The translations under genes and the position numbers were made by a program. A stretch of 53,019 nucleotides of DNA from Brevibacterium senegalense (GTDB lineage: Bacteria; Actinomycetota; Actinomycetes; Actinomycetales; Brevibacteriaceae), in the NCBI RefSeq assembly GCF_000285835.1, contig NZ_HE978605.1, positions 183,938-236,956 on the forward strand. Direction: 5' to 3'. Positions 42,532-50,185 of this stretch are shown piece by piece (within the stretch, counting starts at the first letter, position 1; each line of letters starts with the position of its first letter). Below the pieces are notes generated by a model. That model did no database searches, was not told the origin of the DNA, and worked only from the letters and a program-made list of their open reading frames with translations.

Positions 42532-45356
42532 GGTGTCTTGGGCGTCGAGGACCGCTTCGCGGCAGTCGACTTCGCCGCGGTCGTCTTCTTCGCCGTCGTG
42601 GACTTCGAGGCAGTCGACTTCGCGGTCGTCTTCTTCGCAGCCGTGGTCCGCGAGGTCGTCGTCTTCCGCGTCGTCGTGCGCTTCTTCGCCGGTCCCTTCG
42701 CCCGCTTCTCCGCCAGCAGCTCGAACGCGCGCGTCGCGGTGATGCCCTCGACGGAGTCGTCCTTGCGCAGGGTCGCGTTCGTCGTCCCGTCCGTCACGTA
42801 GGGACCGAAGCGCCCGTCCTTCACGACGACCGGCTTCTTCGACTCCGGGTCCTCGCCCAGTTCCTTGAGCGGTGCCGCCGCCGTCTGGCCGCGGCGCTGC
42901 TTGGGCTTCGAGTAGATCTCCAGCGCCTCGTCCAGCGTGATGTCGAAGATCTGCTCCTCCCGCTCCAGCGAGCGCGAGTCCGTCCCCTTCTTGAGGTACG
43001 GCCCGTAGCGGCCGTTCTGCGCGGTGATGGGCGTGCCCTCCGCGTCCTCGCCCACGGTGCGGGGCAGGGTCAGCAGGCGCAGCGCCTGCTCGAGCGTCAC
43101 GGTCGTGGGCTCCATCGACTTGAAGAGCGAGGCCGTGCGCGGCTTGGGCTTCTTGGCACCCCGCTTGGGCTTCTCCTCCGGCTCCGGCACCACCTCCGTC
43201 ACGTAGGGGCCGAACCGGCCGGACTTCGCGACGATCGTGTGACCGGACTCAGGATCGACGCCCAGTTCGCGGTCGCCGGTGCCCTGCGTGCGGATGAGTT
43301 CGCGGGCGGACTCCTCCGTCAGCTCGTCCGGAGCCAGGTCGTCCGGCACGGACACGCGGCCCGGGTCGTCGCCCTCCTTCTCCGGTGCGACCTCCAGGTA
43401 GGGGCCGTAGCGGCCCACGCGCAGGACGATGCCGTCCGCGATCGTGACGGAGTTGATCTCCCGCGCGTCGATGTCGCCCAGGTCGTCGACGACGGCCTTG
43501 AGGCCGGGCTTCGCACCCTCGCCGTCCGCGCCGAAGTAGAAGTCGTGCAGCCACTGCGTACGGTCCTCACGACCGCCGGCGATCTGGTCGAGGTCGCCCT
43601 CCAGATCCGCCGTGAACTGGTAGTCGACCAGCCCCGCGAAGTGCTCCTCCAGCAGGCGGGTCACGGAGAACGCGACCCAGCTGGGCACCAGCGCGTTGCC
43701 GCGGTTGGTCACGTAGCCGCGGTCCTGGATCGTCGAGATCGTCGCCGCGTACGTGGACGGGCGGCCGATCCCCAGCTCCTCGAGCCGCTTGACGAGGCTG
43801 GCCTCCGTGAAGCGCGGCGGCGGTGCGGTCGTGTGGCCGTCCGGTGCCGCCTGGTCGACGGAGATCGCGTCGCCCTCCTTGACGTCCGGCAGGCGCGATT
43901 CGCCGGACTCCTTGCCGGAGTCGTACCGCTCGACGTCGCGGCCCTCCTCGTAGGCGGCCAGGAAGCCCTTGAACGTGATGACCGTGCCCGAGGTCGTGAA
44001 CCCCGCCGCTGCCGGTGCCGCCTTCCAGCCGCCGCCGGACAGCTCCGCCGAGGCCTGGGCCAGGTCCGCTGTGAACCGCATCGTCGCGGTCGAACCCTTG
44101 GCATCGGCCATCTGCGAGGCGACGGTCCGCTTCCAGATGAGCTCGTAGAGGCGGAACTCGTCGCCGCCGATCGCAGACGACACCTGTGCGGGCGTGCGGA
44201 AGTGGTCGCCCGAGGGACGGATCGCCTCGTGCGCCTCCTGCGCGGCCTTCGCCTTCTTGCCGTACATGCGGGGCTGGGCGGGCACGTACTCCGGTCCGTA
44301 CAGCTCCGCCACCTGGTTGCGCGCGGCGGCGATCGCCTGGCCGGACAGCTGGGTGGAGTCCGTACGCATGTACGTGATGTAGCCGTTCTCGTACAGCGAC
44401 TGGGCCACCCGCATCGCCTGGCGCGAGGACATGCGCAGCTTGCGGCCGGCCTCCTGCTGCAGGGTCGAGGTGGTGAACGGCGCCGCCGGGCGGCGCGTGT
44501 ACGGCTTCGTCTCCAGGGAGGTGACGGTCAGGGAGTTCTTCGCGGTGCCGTTCAGCACCTCCGCCAGAGACGTGGCCTGCGGCTCGTCCAGGACGACGGC
44601 CTTCGACGCCTTCTTCAGCTGCCCCCGGTCGTCGAAGTCGCGGCCGGTGGCCACCTTCGACTCGTCCACCGTGTCCAGGCGGGCCTTGAACGGAGTGCCG
44701 CCCGCGGCCTCGGCGAGGGTGATGTCCAGGTCCCAGTAGTCGGCAGAGACGAACGCCATGCGCTCCCGCTCCCGCTCGACGACCAGACGGGTCGCGACGG
44801 ACTGGACGCGGCCGGCGGACAGGCCGGCGCGCACCTTGCGCCACAGGACCGGCGACACCTCGTAGCCGTAGAGACGGTCGAGGATGCGGCGGGTCTCCTG
44901 CGCGTCGACCAGGTCGACGTCCAGCTCGCGCGTGTTCTCCAGCGCGCGCTCGATCGCCTCCGGGGTGATCTCGTGGAACACCATCCGCTTGACGGGGATC
45001 GTGGGCTTGAGCACCTCCAGCAGGTGCCACGCGATGGCCTCGCCCTCGCGGTCCTCATCGGTTGCGAGGTAGAGCTCGTCTGCATCCTTGAGGAGCTTCT
45101 TGAGCTCCGTGACCTTCTTCTTCTTGTCCGGATCCACCCGGTAGTAGGGGGTGAAGCCGGAATCGACGTCGACGGCGAACCGGCCGTAGGGCCCCTTCTT
45201 CATGTCAGCCGGCAGCTCCGACGGCTGCGGCAGGTCACGGATGTGACCCACCGAGGCGGTCACGTCATACCCGTCCCCCAGGTAGCCCACGATGGTGCGG
45301 GCCTTGGTGGGCGACTCGACGATCACGAGTCTGCGGGGGCTGGTGGTGGCGGCCAT
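42528..45356 (-). CDS. topA: DNA topoisomerase I (type IA)
   Basis: 942 residues. TOPRIM domain: Glu14 in VIVESPTKA and Asp100/Asp102 in ATDEDREGEAIAWHLLE. The catalytic tyrosine is Tyr329 in YITYMRTDST; GYEVSPVLWRKVRAGLSAGRVQS and GIGRPSTYA complete the cleavage core. C-terminal repeats each carry a GRFGPYV/GRYGPYL motif (near residues 645-840), the actinobacterial zinc-free topoisomerase C-terminal repeat. The last 55 residues are almost entirely Lys, Thr, Ala and Ser, a basic DNA- or polymerase-binding tail as in mycobacteria. It relaxes negative supercoils. The ATG has GAAAGGA about 5 nt upstream; -10 TACATT is at 45431-45436. Confidence 0.97.
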   Translation of the reverse strand: MAATTSPRRLVIVESPTKARTIVGYLGDGYDVTASVGHIRDLPQPSELPADMKKGPYGRFAVDVDSGFTPYYRVDPDKKKKVTELKKLLKDADELYLATDEDREGEAIAWHLLEVLKPTIPVKRMVFHEITPEAIERALENTRELDVDLVDAQETRRILDRLYGYEVSPVLWRKVRAGLSAGRVQSVATRLVVERERERMAFVSADYWDLDITLAEAAGGTPFKARLDTVDESKVATGRDFDDRGQLKKASKAVVLDEPQATSLAEVLNGTAKNSLTVTSLETKPYTRRPAAPFTTSTLQQEAGRKLRMSSRQAMRVAQSLYENGYITYMRTDSTQLSGQAIAAARNQVAELYGPEYVPAQPRMYGKKAKAAQEAHEAIRPSGDHFRTPAQVSSAIGGDEFRLYELIWKRTVASQMADAKGSTATMRFTADLAQASAELSGGGWKAAPAAAGFTTSGTVITFKGFLAAYEEGRDVERYDSGKESGESRLPDVKEGDAISVDQAAPDGHTTAPPPRFTEASLVKRLEELGIGRPSTYAATISTIQDRGYVTNRGNALVPSWVAFSVTRLLEEHFAGLVDYQFTADLEGDLDQIAGGREDRTQWLHDFYFGADGEGAKPGLKAVVDDLGDIDAREINSVTIADGIVLRVGRYGPYLEVAPEKEGDDPGRVSVPDDLAPDELTEESARELIRTQGTGDRELGVDPESGHTIVAKSGRFGPYVTEVVPEPEEKPKRGAKKPKPRTASLFKSMEPTTVTLEQALRLLTLPRTVGEDAEGTPITAQNGRYGPYLKKGTDSRSLEREEQIFDITLDEALEIYSKPKQRRGQTAAAPLKELGEDPESKKPVVVKDGRFGPYVTDGTTNATLRKDDSVEGITATRAFELLAEKRAKGPAKKRTTTRKTTTSRTTAAKKTTAKSTASKSTTAKKTTAAKSTAAKRSSTPKTP

Positions 45357-45430
45357 GTATTCCTTTCGCCTGATCTCACGAACACGCTTTCAGGCACAGC
45401 TGATCCTGCTGCGGTCGGATGTGTGCACAA

Positions 45431-45436
45431 TGTAGC
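45431..45436 (-). promoter_or_regulatory. -10 box of the topA promoter
   Basis: TACATT on the minus strand, about 74 nt before the topA ATG; no clear -35. It lies directly after the terminator of the upstream methyltransferase gene, so topA should be transcribed independently. Confidence 0.45.
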
Positions 45437-45444
45437 ACCAGCGA

Positions 45445-45468
45445 CGGACGCGGCATTCCCGCCGCGTC
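45445..45468 (-). terminator. Stem-loop terminator after the methyltransferase gene
   Basis: A perfect 9-bp inverted repeat (GGACGCGGC at 45445-45453, GCCGCGTCC at 45460-45468, loop ATTCCC) begins 6 nt past the stop at 45475. No T-run follows on the minus strand. Confidence 0.7.
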
Positions 45469-45474
45469 CCACCG

Positions 45475-47242
45475 TCAGTCGCCCGCGGGCACGATGATCG
45501 CGGCGGGGACCAGGGTGCGCACCTGGTCGACCAGCTGGCGGGTGAGGGCGTCCTCCTCGGCCCCCAGCAGGTGCGCCAGAGCCGCCGAGATCTGCGCCAG
45601 CGTCAGCGTCCCGTCGCACACGCCCAGGAAGCCTGCGAGCGCCGGATCCGCCTGGAACGTCTGCGCCAGTCCCCCGCCCTGCTCGATCGTGATCATCGTG
45701 GGGTCATCCGCGCCCGGGCGCAGGTGCCGGTGCTCCGTCACATCCGCGGCCAGCTGGTAGGCGGTCGCTGCCAGTTCCGCGTCGCTCGCCTGCACCAGCC
45801 ACTCCAGCAGTCCCAGGCGGGTCTCCAGGAACGTCGCGAGGCCGGCCGGATTGGAGCCGGGACCCGACTCGATGGACGCGAGGTCGCGGACGGGTGCGCC
45901 GGGCGCGGTCCGCGCGTCTGCCCCCGTCGTCTCGCCGAAGCCCGCTTGTTCGCCGGACCTCGCCTGCTCCTCCGCCCGGCGCAGCAGGATCCAACCGAAT
46001 CCCACCTCGTCGACGCCGCGGTCCTCGAAGTCCCGCAGCCACCGGTCGACGTCCGCGTGCCAGCGCGCCGAGGCCCGCGGCACCCCGCCGTCCCGGATCC
46101 AGGTGCGCGCGTACTCCGCCGGCCGCATCCTCTGCCGTTCGATCACCATCGCCGAGGCCGTGGTCGCCGCAGTCTGTGGGGTCGCCGCAGTCTGTCGGGT
46201 CACTCCTGGGTTCCCGGCCGCGCCTCCGGCCCCGGTCTCCACCGCGCCTCCGTCCAGCCACGCGGTGGGCGGTGTCCGATCGCCGCCTCGCTCCCAGTTG
46301 CCCAGCATGACGGCCAGCCCGCCGGGCCGCAGATGCGCGGGCGCACCGCGGACCATCGCGCGCATGATCGCGTCGCCCACCAGGCCGCCGTCGCGGTAGC
46401 GGAAGCCTGTGTCCGTGCCGCGTGGTGTGATGACGAACGGCGGGTTGGAGACGAGGAGGTCGACAGCCTCGGGAAAGGGGGTCGTAGAGGGATCCGGTGC
46501 GGAACTCGACGCGGTCGGACAGGCCCGCCAGGCCCACGGTCAGCCGTGCGATCGCGAGGGCGCGCGGTGAGAGGTCGGTCGCGATGACGCGGTCGGCGTG
46601 GCGGGCCAGCACGACCGCCTGGATGCCGCAGCCGGTGCCGATGTCCGCTGCGGTCTCCACGTGGGCGCGCGGGGTGATGTCGAGGAGGGTGCGGCCCGCG
46701 CCGCCGTGGCCCAGCACGTACTCGCCGTCCAGCGCATCCGGTCGGGTGAACGTCCCGTGGTCCGCGACCAGCAGAAGCGTGTCGTCGCCCGGCCGCTGCC
46801 CGCGCGTCACACCTACGGGAAGGGGGTGGCAGGTGACTGCGAGTGCGGACCGGAGGAGTCGGGAGCCCTGCCCGGCCACGGCCTCGGCATCGGCCTCGGT
46901 CAGGAGTCCTCCGGCCAGCAGGGCGGTGACGAGGTCGCTGCCCAGGGCCTTCGCGACGAGGTCCTCCGCCACGGCCGTGTCCAGCAGGAAGAGGAGGGCG
47001 ACGACCGCCAGCGTCCGGTCGCGGGCGGACCTGGCCGCATCCAGCAGTCGCAAGCAGTGGCGGCGGGCCGGCGCCGGGTCGTTGGCCTCGCGTGCGGCGT
47101 CGACGTCCGTGCCCCACAGCGCCTGCAGGGCGGCCGGGGAGTAGTGCGCCCGGTGCAGGGCGGCGGACAGCTCCGCCAGGACGGAATCGTCCAGGCGGGG
47201 CACGGGCGGAAGCATGAGCGAGGCGGGAGGGATGGAACTCAC
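45475..47242 (-). pseudogene. Class I SAM-dependent methyltransferase (PrmC/RsmC-like), frame broken by one extra base
   Basis: Reassembled length is about 588 residues. An N-terminal helical domain (LDDSVLAELSAALHRAHYSP and following) precedes the methyltransferase core with motif I ADIGTGCGIQAVVLARHADRVIATD. The core then reaches NPPFVI with the frame change in between. The C-terminal 260 residues are the conserved actinobacterial extension. The first frame runs from a leaderless GTG at 47242 to about 46480, where a run of five C (plus-strand G, 46477-46481) adds one base. Deleting one C gives SLYDPFPEAVDLLVSNPPF, restoring the active-site loop exactly. The NPPF motif indicates N-methylation of an amide or base; the substrate is unknown. 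Sequencing error or true inactivation cannot be separated here. Confidence 0.82.
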
Positions 47243-47248
47243 CCCGTC

Positions 47249-47279
47249 ATCGTAGGTGCCGCCCCCGCTGGAATACGAT
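47249..47279. promoter_or_regulatory. Interlocked divergent leaderless promoters
   Basis: Two identical TACGAT boxes face away from each other: minus strand at 47249-47254 (6 nt before the GTG at 47242) and plus strand at 47274-47279 (7 nt before the ATG at 47287). With a normal 17-nt spacer each -35 position falls on the other promoter's -10, so polymerase could occupy only one at a time. Confidence 0.6.
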
Positions 47280-47286
47280 TGTCCCG

Positions 47287-48063
47287 ATGTCGAGGACACC
47301 TGTCCCCACCACCAGCGACGCGCAGGTGGGGGCATCGCACGCGCGACTGGTCCGAGGGGTCGCCGCCGGCGCACTCGCGACCTTCGTCGCGCTGTTCTCG
47401 CACGTGGCGGCGGGCGGCCACGCCCCCGTACTGCCGGGCGTCGTGCTGCCCCTCGTACTGGCGGTGTTCGTGAGCGTCGTGCTGGCGGGCAGGCGGTTGT
47501 CGCTCCTGCGACTCAGTGCCTCGGTCACGGTGAGCCAGTCGGCGTTCCACTGGATCTTCAGCGCCGCGGCCGCGAGCTCCCCCGGAGCAGGGCGCGCGTC
47601 CGCAGCCCGCGCGACGGCCGACGCCGTGGCCGCGGGCGACCCCCACGCGTTCCACCACGGTGCCGGTGTCCCCGCTGACTTCGCCGCGACCGTGGGCTCG
47701 GGTGCGGCAGGTGCGGCTGGATCCGCAGGAGCCGCCGATGTGGCAAGCACAGCCGGTGGGCATGCGCTGCACGCGGCCGGTCACGACAGTCCGCTCATGC
47801 TGGTCGCGCACGTCATCGCCGCTGTCGTGACGATCGTGGCCCTGCACCGCTCCGAGCTGATCCTCCACTCCCTCCTCCGCCTGCTGCGTCTGGTCCGGTC
47901 GCTGCTGGGCCCGCTGCTGCGGGTGCCCGCCCCGGTCGTGTCGACCAGCAGGCGCCGTCTCCTGGGAGCCGGCTGCGCTGTCGTCTCCCCCGCACCGCTG
48001 GGTGTGGTCCGCTCCGCGCGCGTGGACCGGGGTCCGCCGGCGCGCGTCCCCGCCGTGGCCTGA
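47287..48063 (+). CDS. Small polytopic membrane protein with His-rich loop
   Basis: 258 residues. Helices at about 24-41, 45-65 and 177-200, plus a hydrophobic Leu-rich segment at 200-222. A loop of about 75 residues between helices 2-3 is rich in Ala/Gly and has clustered histidines (HAFHHGAG, GHALHAAGHDSP), and FHWIF lies at the end of a membrane-adjacent helix. It resembles membrane proteins found beside PCu(A)C genes in actinobacteria and may handle copper, but I cannot assign a family with confidence. The ATG is 7 nt from TACGAT (leaderless). It is 143 nt upstream of the PCu(A)C gene. Confidence 0.7.
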   Translation: MSRTPVPTTSDAQVGASHARLVRGVAAGALATFVALFSHVAAGGHAPVLPGVVLPLVLAVFVSVVLAGRRLSLLRLSASVTVSQSAFHWIFSAAAASSPGAGRASAARATADAVAAGDPHAFHHGAGVPADFAATVGSGAAGAAGSAGAADVASTAGGHALHAAGHDSPLMLVAHVIAAVVTIVALHRSELILHSLLRLLRLVRSLLGPLLRVPAPVVSTSRRRLLGAGCAVVSPAPLGVVRSARVDRGPPARVPAVA

Positions 48064-48206
48064 GACCGCGACCGCACGGTCGCCGGTGCCGCACGGCAGA
48101 GCACCGACCACTTCTTCCACCGGGCACTCCCCTGTTCCGACACGCGCGCTCGACCAACGCGTCGCGCCTGCCGGGTGGACGCCCGCATCCAAAGAAAGGC
48201 GCACCC

Positions 48207-48896
48207 ATGCGCACTCGCACCTCCTTCGTCCTGCCCGCTCTCACCGCCGCTGTGCTCGTCACGGTCGCCGCGTGCGGCCAGGACTCCGCCGCAGGATCCG
48301 GTACCGACTCCTCGACCGGGTCCACCTCGACCGAGGCCGCCCAGACGACCGCGTCCCTCACCATCGACGACCCCTGGGTCAAGGCCGCCGAGGACGGCAT
48401 GACCTCCTCGTTCGGCCTCCTCACGAACGAGGGAGACGAGGACGTGACGCTCACGGCCGTCGAGTCCTCGATCTCCGATTCCATCGAACTGCACGAGACT
48501 GCGGACGACGGCTCCGGCGCCATGTCGATGAACGAAGTCGACGGCGGCTTCCCGATCGCCGCGGGTGAGACGCTCGAGCTGGCTCCGGGCGGCGACCACA
48601 TCATGTTCATGGAGTTCGACGGGCCTCTGGTCGCCGGCGACACGGTCGACCTCACGCTCGTCCTGTCCGACGGCTCGCGCATCGAGTACGACGCCGCGGT
48701 CCGCGATTTCGCCGGCGCCAACGAGTCCTACAGCGCCGACGAGGAGGGACACGGCGACCACGACCACGGCGACGACGATCATGGCGACATGGACCACAGC
48801 GGTTCCGGCGACCACGGCGATGCCGACGACGACGGTGATTCTTCTGACGACCACAGCGACCACGGCTCGCACACCGACCTCGGCGGTGACTCGTGA
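48207..48896 (+). CDS. PCu(A)C copper-chaperone lipoprotein with His/Asp-rich tail
   Basis: 229 residues. Signal peptide with lipobox VAAC (Cys23), a Ser/Thr linker, then the PCu(A)C domain (about 50-168). Likely Cu(I) ligands are His96, Met106 or Met108, His131 and Met133 (HETADDGSGAMSM and HIMFM). A tail of about 55 residues (175-229) contains nine His and many Asp/Glu in GDHDHGDD-like repeats, a metal sponge. It delivers copper outside the membrane, for example to cytochrome oxidase or a copper-linked peroxidase system; actinobacterial homologues (ECuC) are encoded beside a DyP gene, as here. Ribosome site AAAGAAAGG precedes the ATG. The stop overlaps the DyP start. Confidence 0.92.
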   Translation: MRTRTSFVLPALTAAVLVTVAACGQDSAAGSGTDSSTGSTSTEAAQTTASLTIDDPWVKAAEDGMTSSFGLLTNEGDEDVTLTAVESSISDSIELHETADDGSGAMSMNEVDGGFPIAAGETLELAPGGDHIMFMEFDGPLVAGDTVDLTLVLSDGSRIEYDAAVRDFAGANESYSADEEGHGDHDHGDDDHGDMDHSGSGDHGDADDDGDSSDDHSDHGSHTDLGGDS

Positions 48897-50125
48897 CCGG
48901 CCTCTCCCGGCGGCGGATGCTGCTGGGCGGCGCCGTCGCCGGCGCGGGAGTCGCGGCCCTCACCGCATGCACGGGGCGTGACGAGGAGACGGCGGCCCAG
49001 GCGGCGCAGGCCGCCCGTCTGCGGATCGGCTCCGACACCCTCCCCTTCCACGGCACCCACCAGACGGGGGTGACCGCACAGCCGCAGGCCCACGCGACGC
49101 TCGTCGCGCTGACCCTGCGGGAGTCTGCGGACCGCGACGCGATCCGCAGGATGCTGCAGGTGCTCACCGACGATGCGGCCCGCCTCACCCAGGGCCGCGG
49201 TGCGCTGGCGGACACGGAGCCGGAGCTCGCGCAGACGCCCGCGCGCCTGACCGTCACGTTCGGCTTTGGCCCCGAGGTGGTGCGGCGGGTGGCGGGCGAC
49301 TCCGCTGTGCCGTCCTGGCTGCGGCCGCTGCCGGCGTTCAGCATCGACAGGCTCGAGGACAGGTGGAACGACGGGGATCTGCTGCTGCAGATCGCCGCCG
49401 ACGATGCCGTGACCATCGCCCACGCGACCCGCATGCTGCTGAAGTCCGCGCGGTCGACGGCGGTGCCCCGCTGGCGGCAGTCGGGCTTCCGGCGCTCGCG
49501 CGGTTCGGAGAAGCCGGGGACGACGATGCGGAATCTGTTCGGCAATGTCGACGGGACTGTCAACCTGCACCCGCAGGACGACGACTTCGCACAGAGCGTG
49601 TGGGTGCAGGACGGCTGGTTGGCCGGCGGGACCTCCCTGGTGGTCCGCCGGATCCGGATGGATCTGGACGGGTGGGACAGGCTCGATGTGCCCGGACGCG
49701 ATCAGGCGATCGGGCGCCGGCAGTCCGACGGGTCGCCGCTGACCGGTGAATCCGAGTTCGACGAGCCGGACTTCGAGGCGATCGGCCCCCACGGCTTCAC
49801 CGTCATCCCGGACTTCTCGCACATCGCCCGCGCCCGCGGGGATGACACGAGGCCCACGATGCTGCGGCGGAGCTACAACTACGACGATGACCTCGCGGTC
49901 GACGGAGCTGCCGGCGGAGCAGCGGATCCGGACGGGGAGATCTCCGATTCCGGGCTGCTGTTCCTGGCCTACCAGGCGGACGTCGACGAGGGCTTCGTGC
50001 CGGTGCAGCGCAGACTCGCGGAGCTCGACCTGCTGAATCAGTGGACGACCCCCGTGGGGTCCGCGGTCTTCGCGATCCCGCCCGGCTGCTGGGAAGGGGG
50101 CTTCGTGGGCGAGACTCTGTTCTGA
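48893..50125 (+). CDS. Dyp-type haem peroxidase, Tat-exported lipoprotein
   Basis: 410 residues. The N-terminus has a twin-arginine signal (SRRRMLLGG, residues 5-13) and a lipobox LTAC with Cys26, so it is likely exported folded and anchored by lipid. The peroxidase domain carries the GxxDG motif GNVDG (217-221, catalytic Asp220), probable proximal haem ligand His310 (FSHIARA) and distal Arg326 (LRRSYNY). It belongs to the EfeB/DtpA class A group. The GTG start overlaps the PCu(A)C stop (GTGA), so the two are translationally coupled. No EfeU permease gene is adjacent, which favours the copper-linked DtpA role over the EfeUOB iron system; this is inference. Confidence 0.93.
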   Translation: MTGLSRRRMLLGGAVAGAGVAALTACTGRDEETAAQAAQAARLRIGSDTLPFHGTHQTGVTAQPQAHATLVALTLRESADRDAIRRMLQVLTDDAARLTQGRGALADTEPELAQTPARLTVTFGFGPEVVRRVAGDSAVPSWLRPLPAFSIDRLEDRWNDGDLLLQIAADDAVTIAHATRMLLKSARSTAVPRWRQSGFRRSRGSEKPGTTMRNLFGNVDGTVNLHPQDDDFAQSVWVQDGWLAGGTSLVVRRIRMDLDGWDRLDVPGRDQAIGRRQSDGSPLTGESEFDEPDFEAIGPHGFTVIPDFSHIARARGDDTRPTMLRRSYNYDDDLAVDGAAGGAADPDGEISDSGLLFLAYQADVDEGFVPVQRRLAELDLLNQWTTPVGSAVFAIPPGCWEGGFVGETLF

Positions 50126-50172
50126 TGGGCGCACGCATCTGAGCGACTCACCCGCCTGAGGGCGCGGCTCTC

Positions 50173-50178
50173 TACGAT
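50173..50178 (+). promoter_or_regulatory. Leaderless -10 box for the helicase gene
   Basis: TACGAT followed by GGGGGTC and the ATG at 50186. The hexamer itself contains the beginning of an alternative ATG at 50177, which is therefore rejected as the start. Confidence 0.6.
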
Positions 50179-50185
50179 GGGGGTC

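Noticed and set aside
42228..45497. A 1089-codon plus-strand open frame opposite topA
   Set aside because: The opposite strand encodes a complete topoisomerase I with all motifs; this frame has none.
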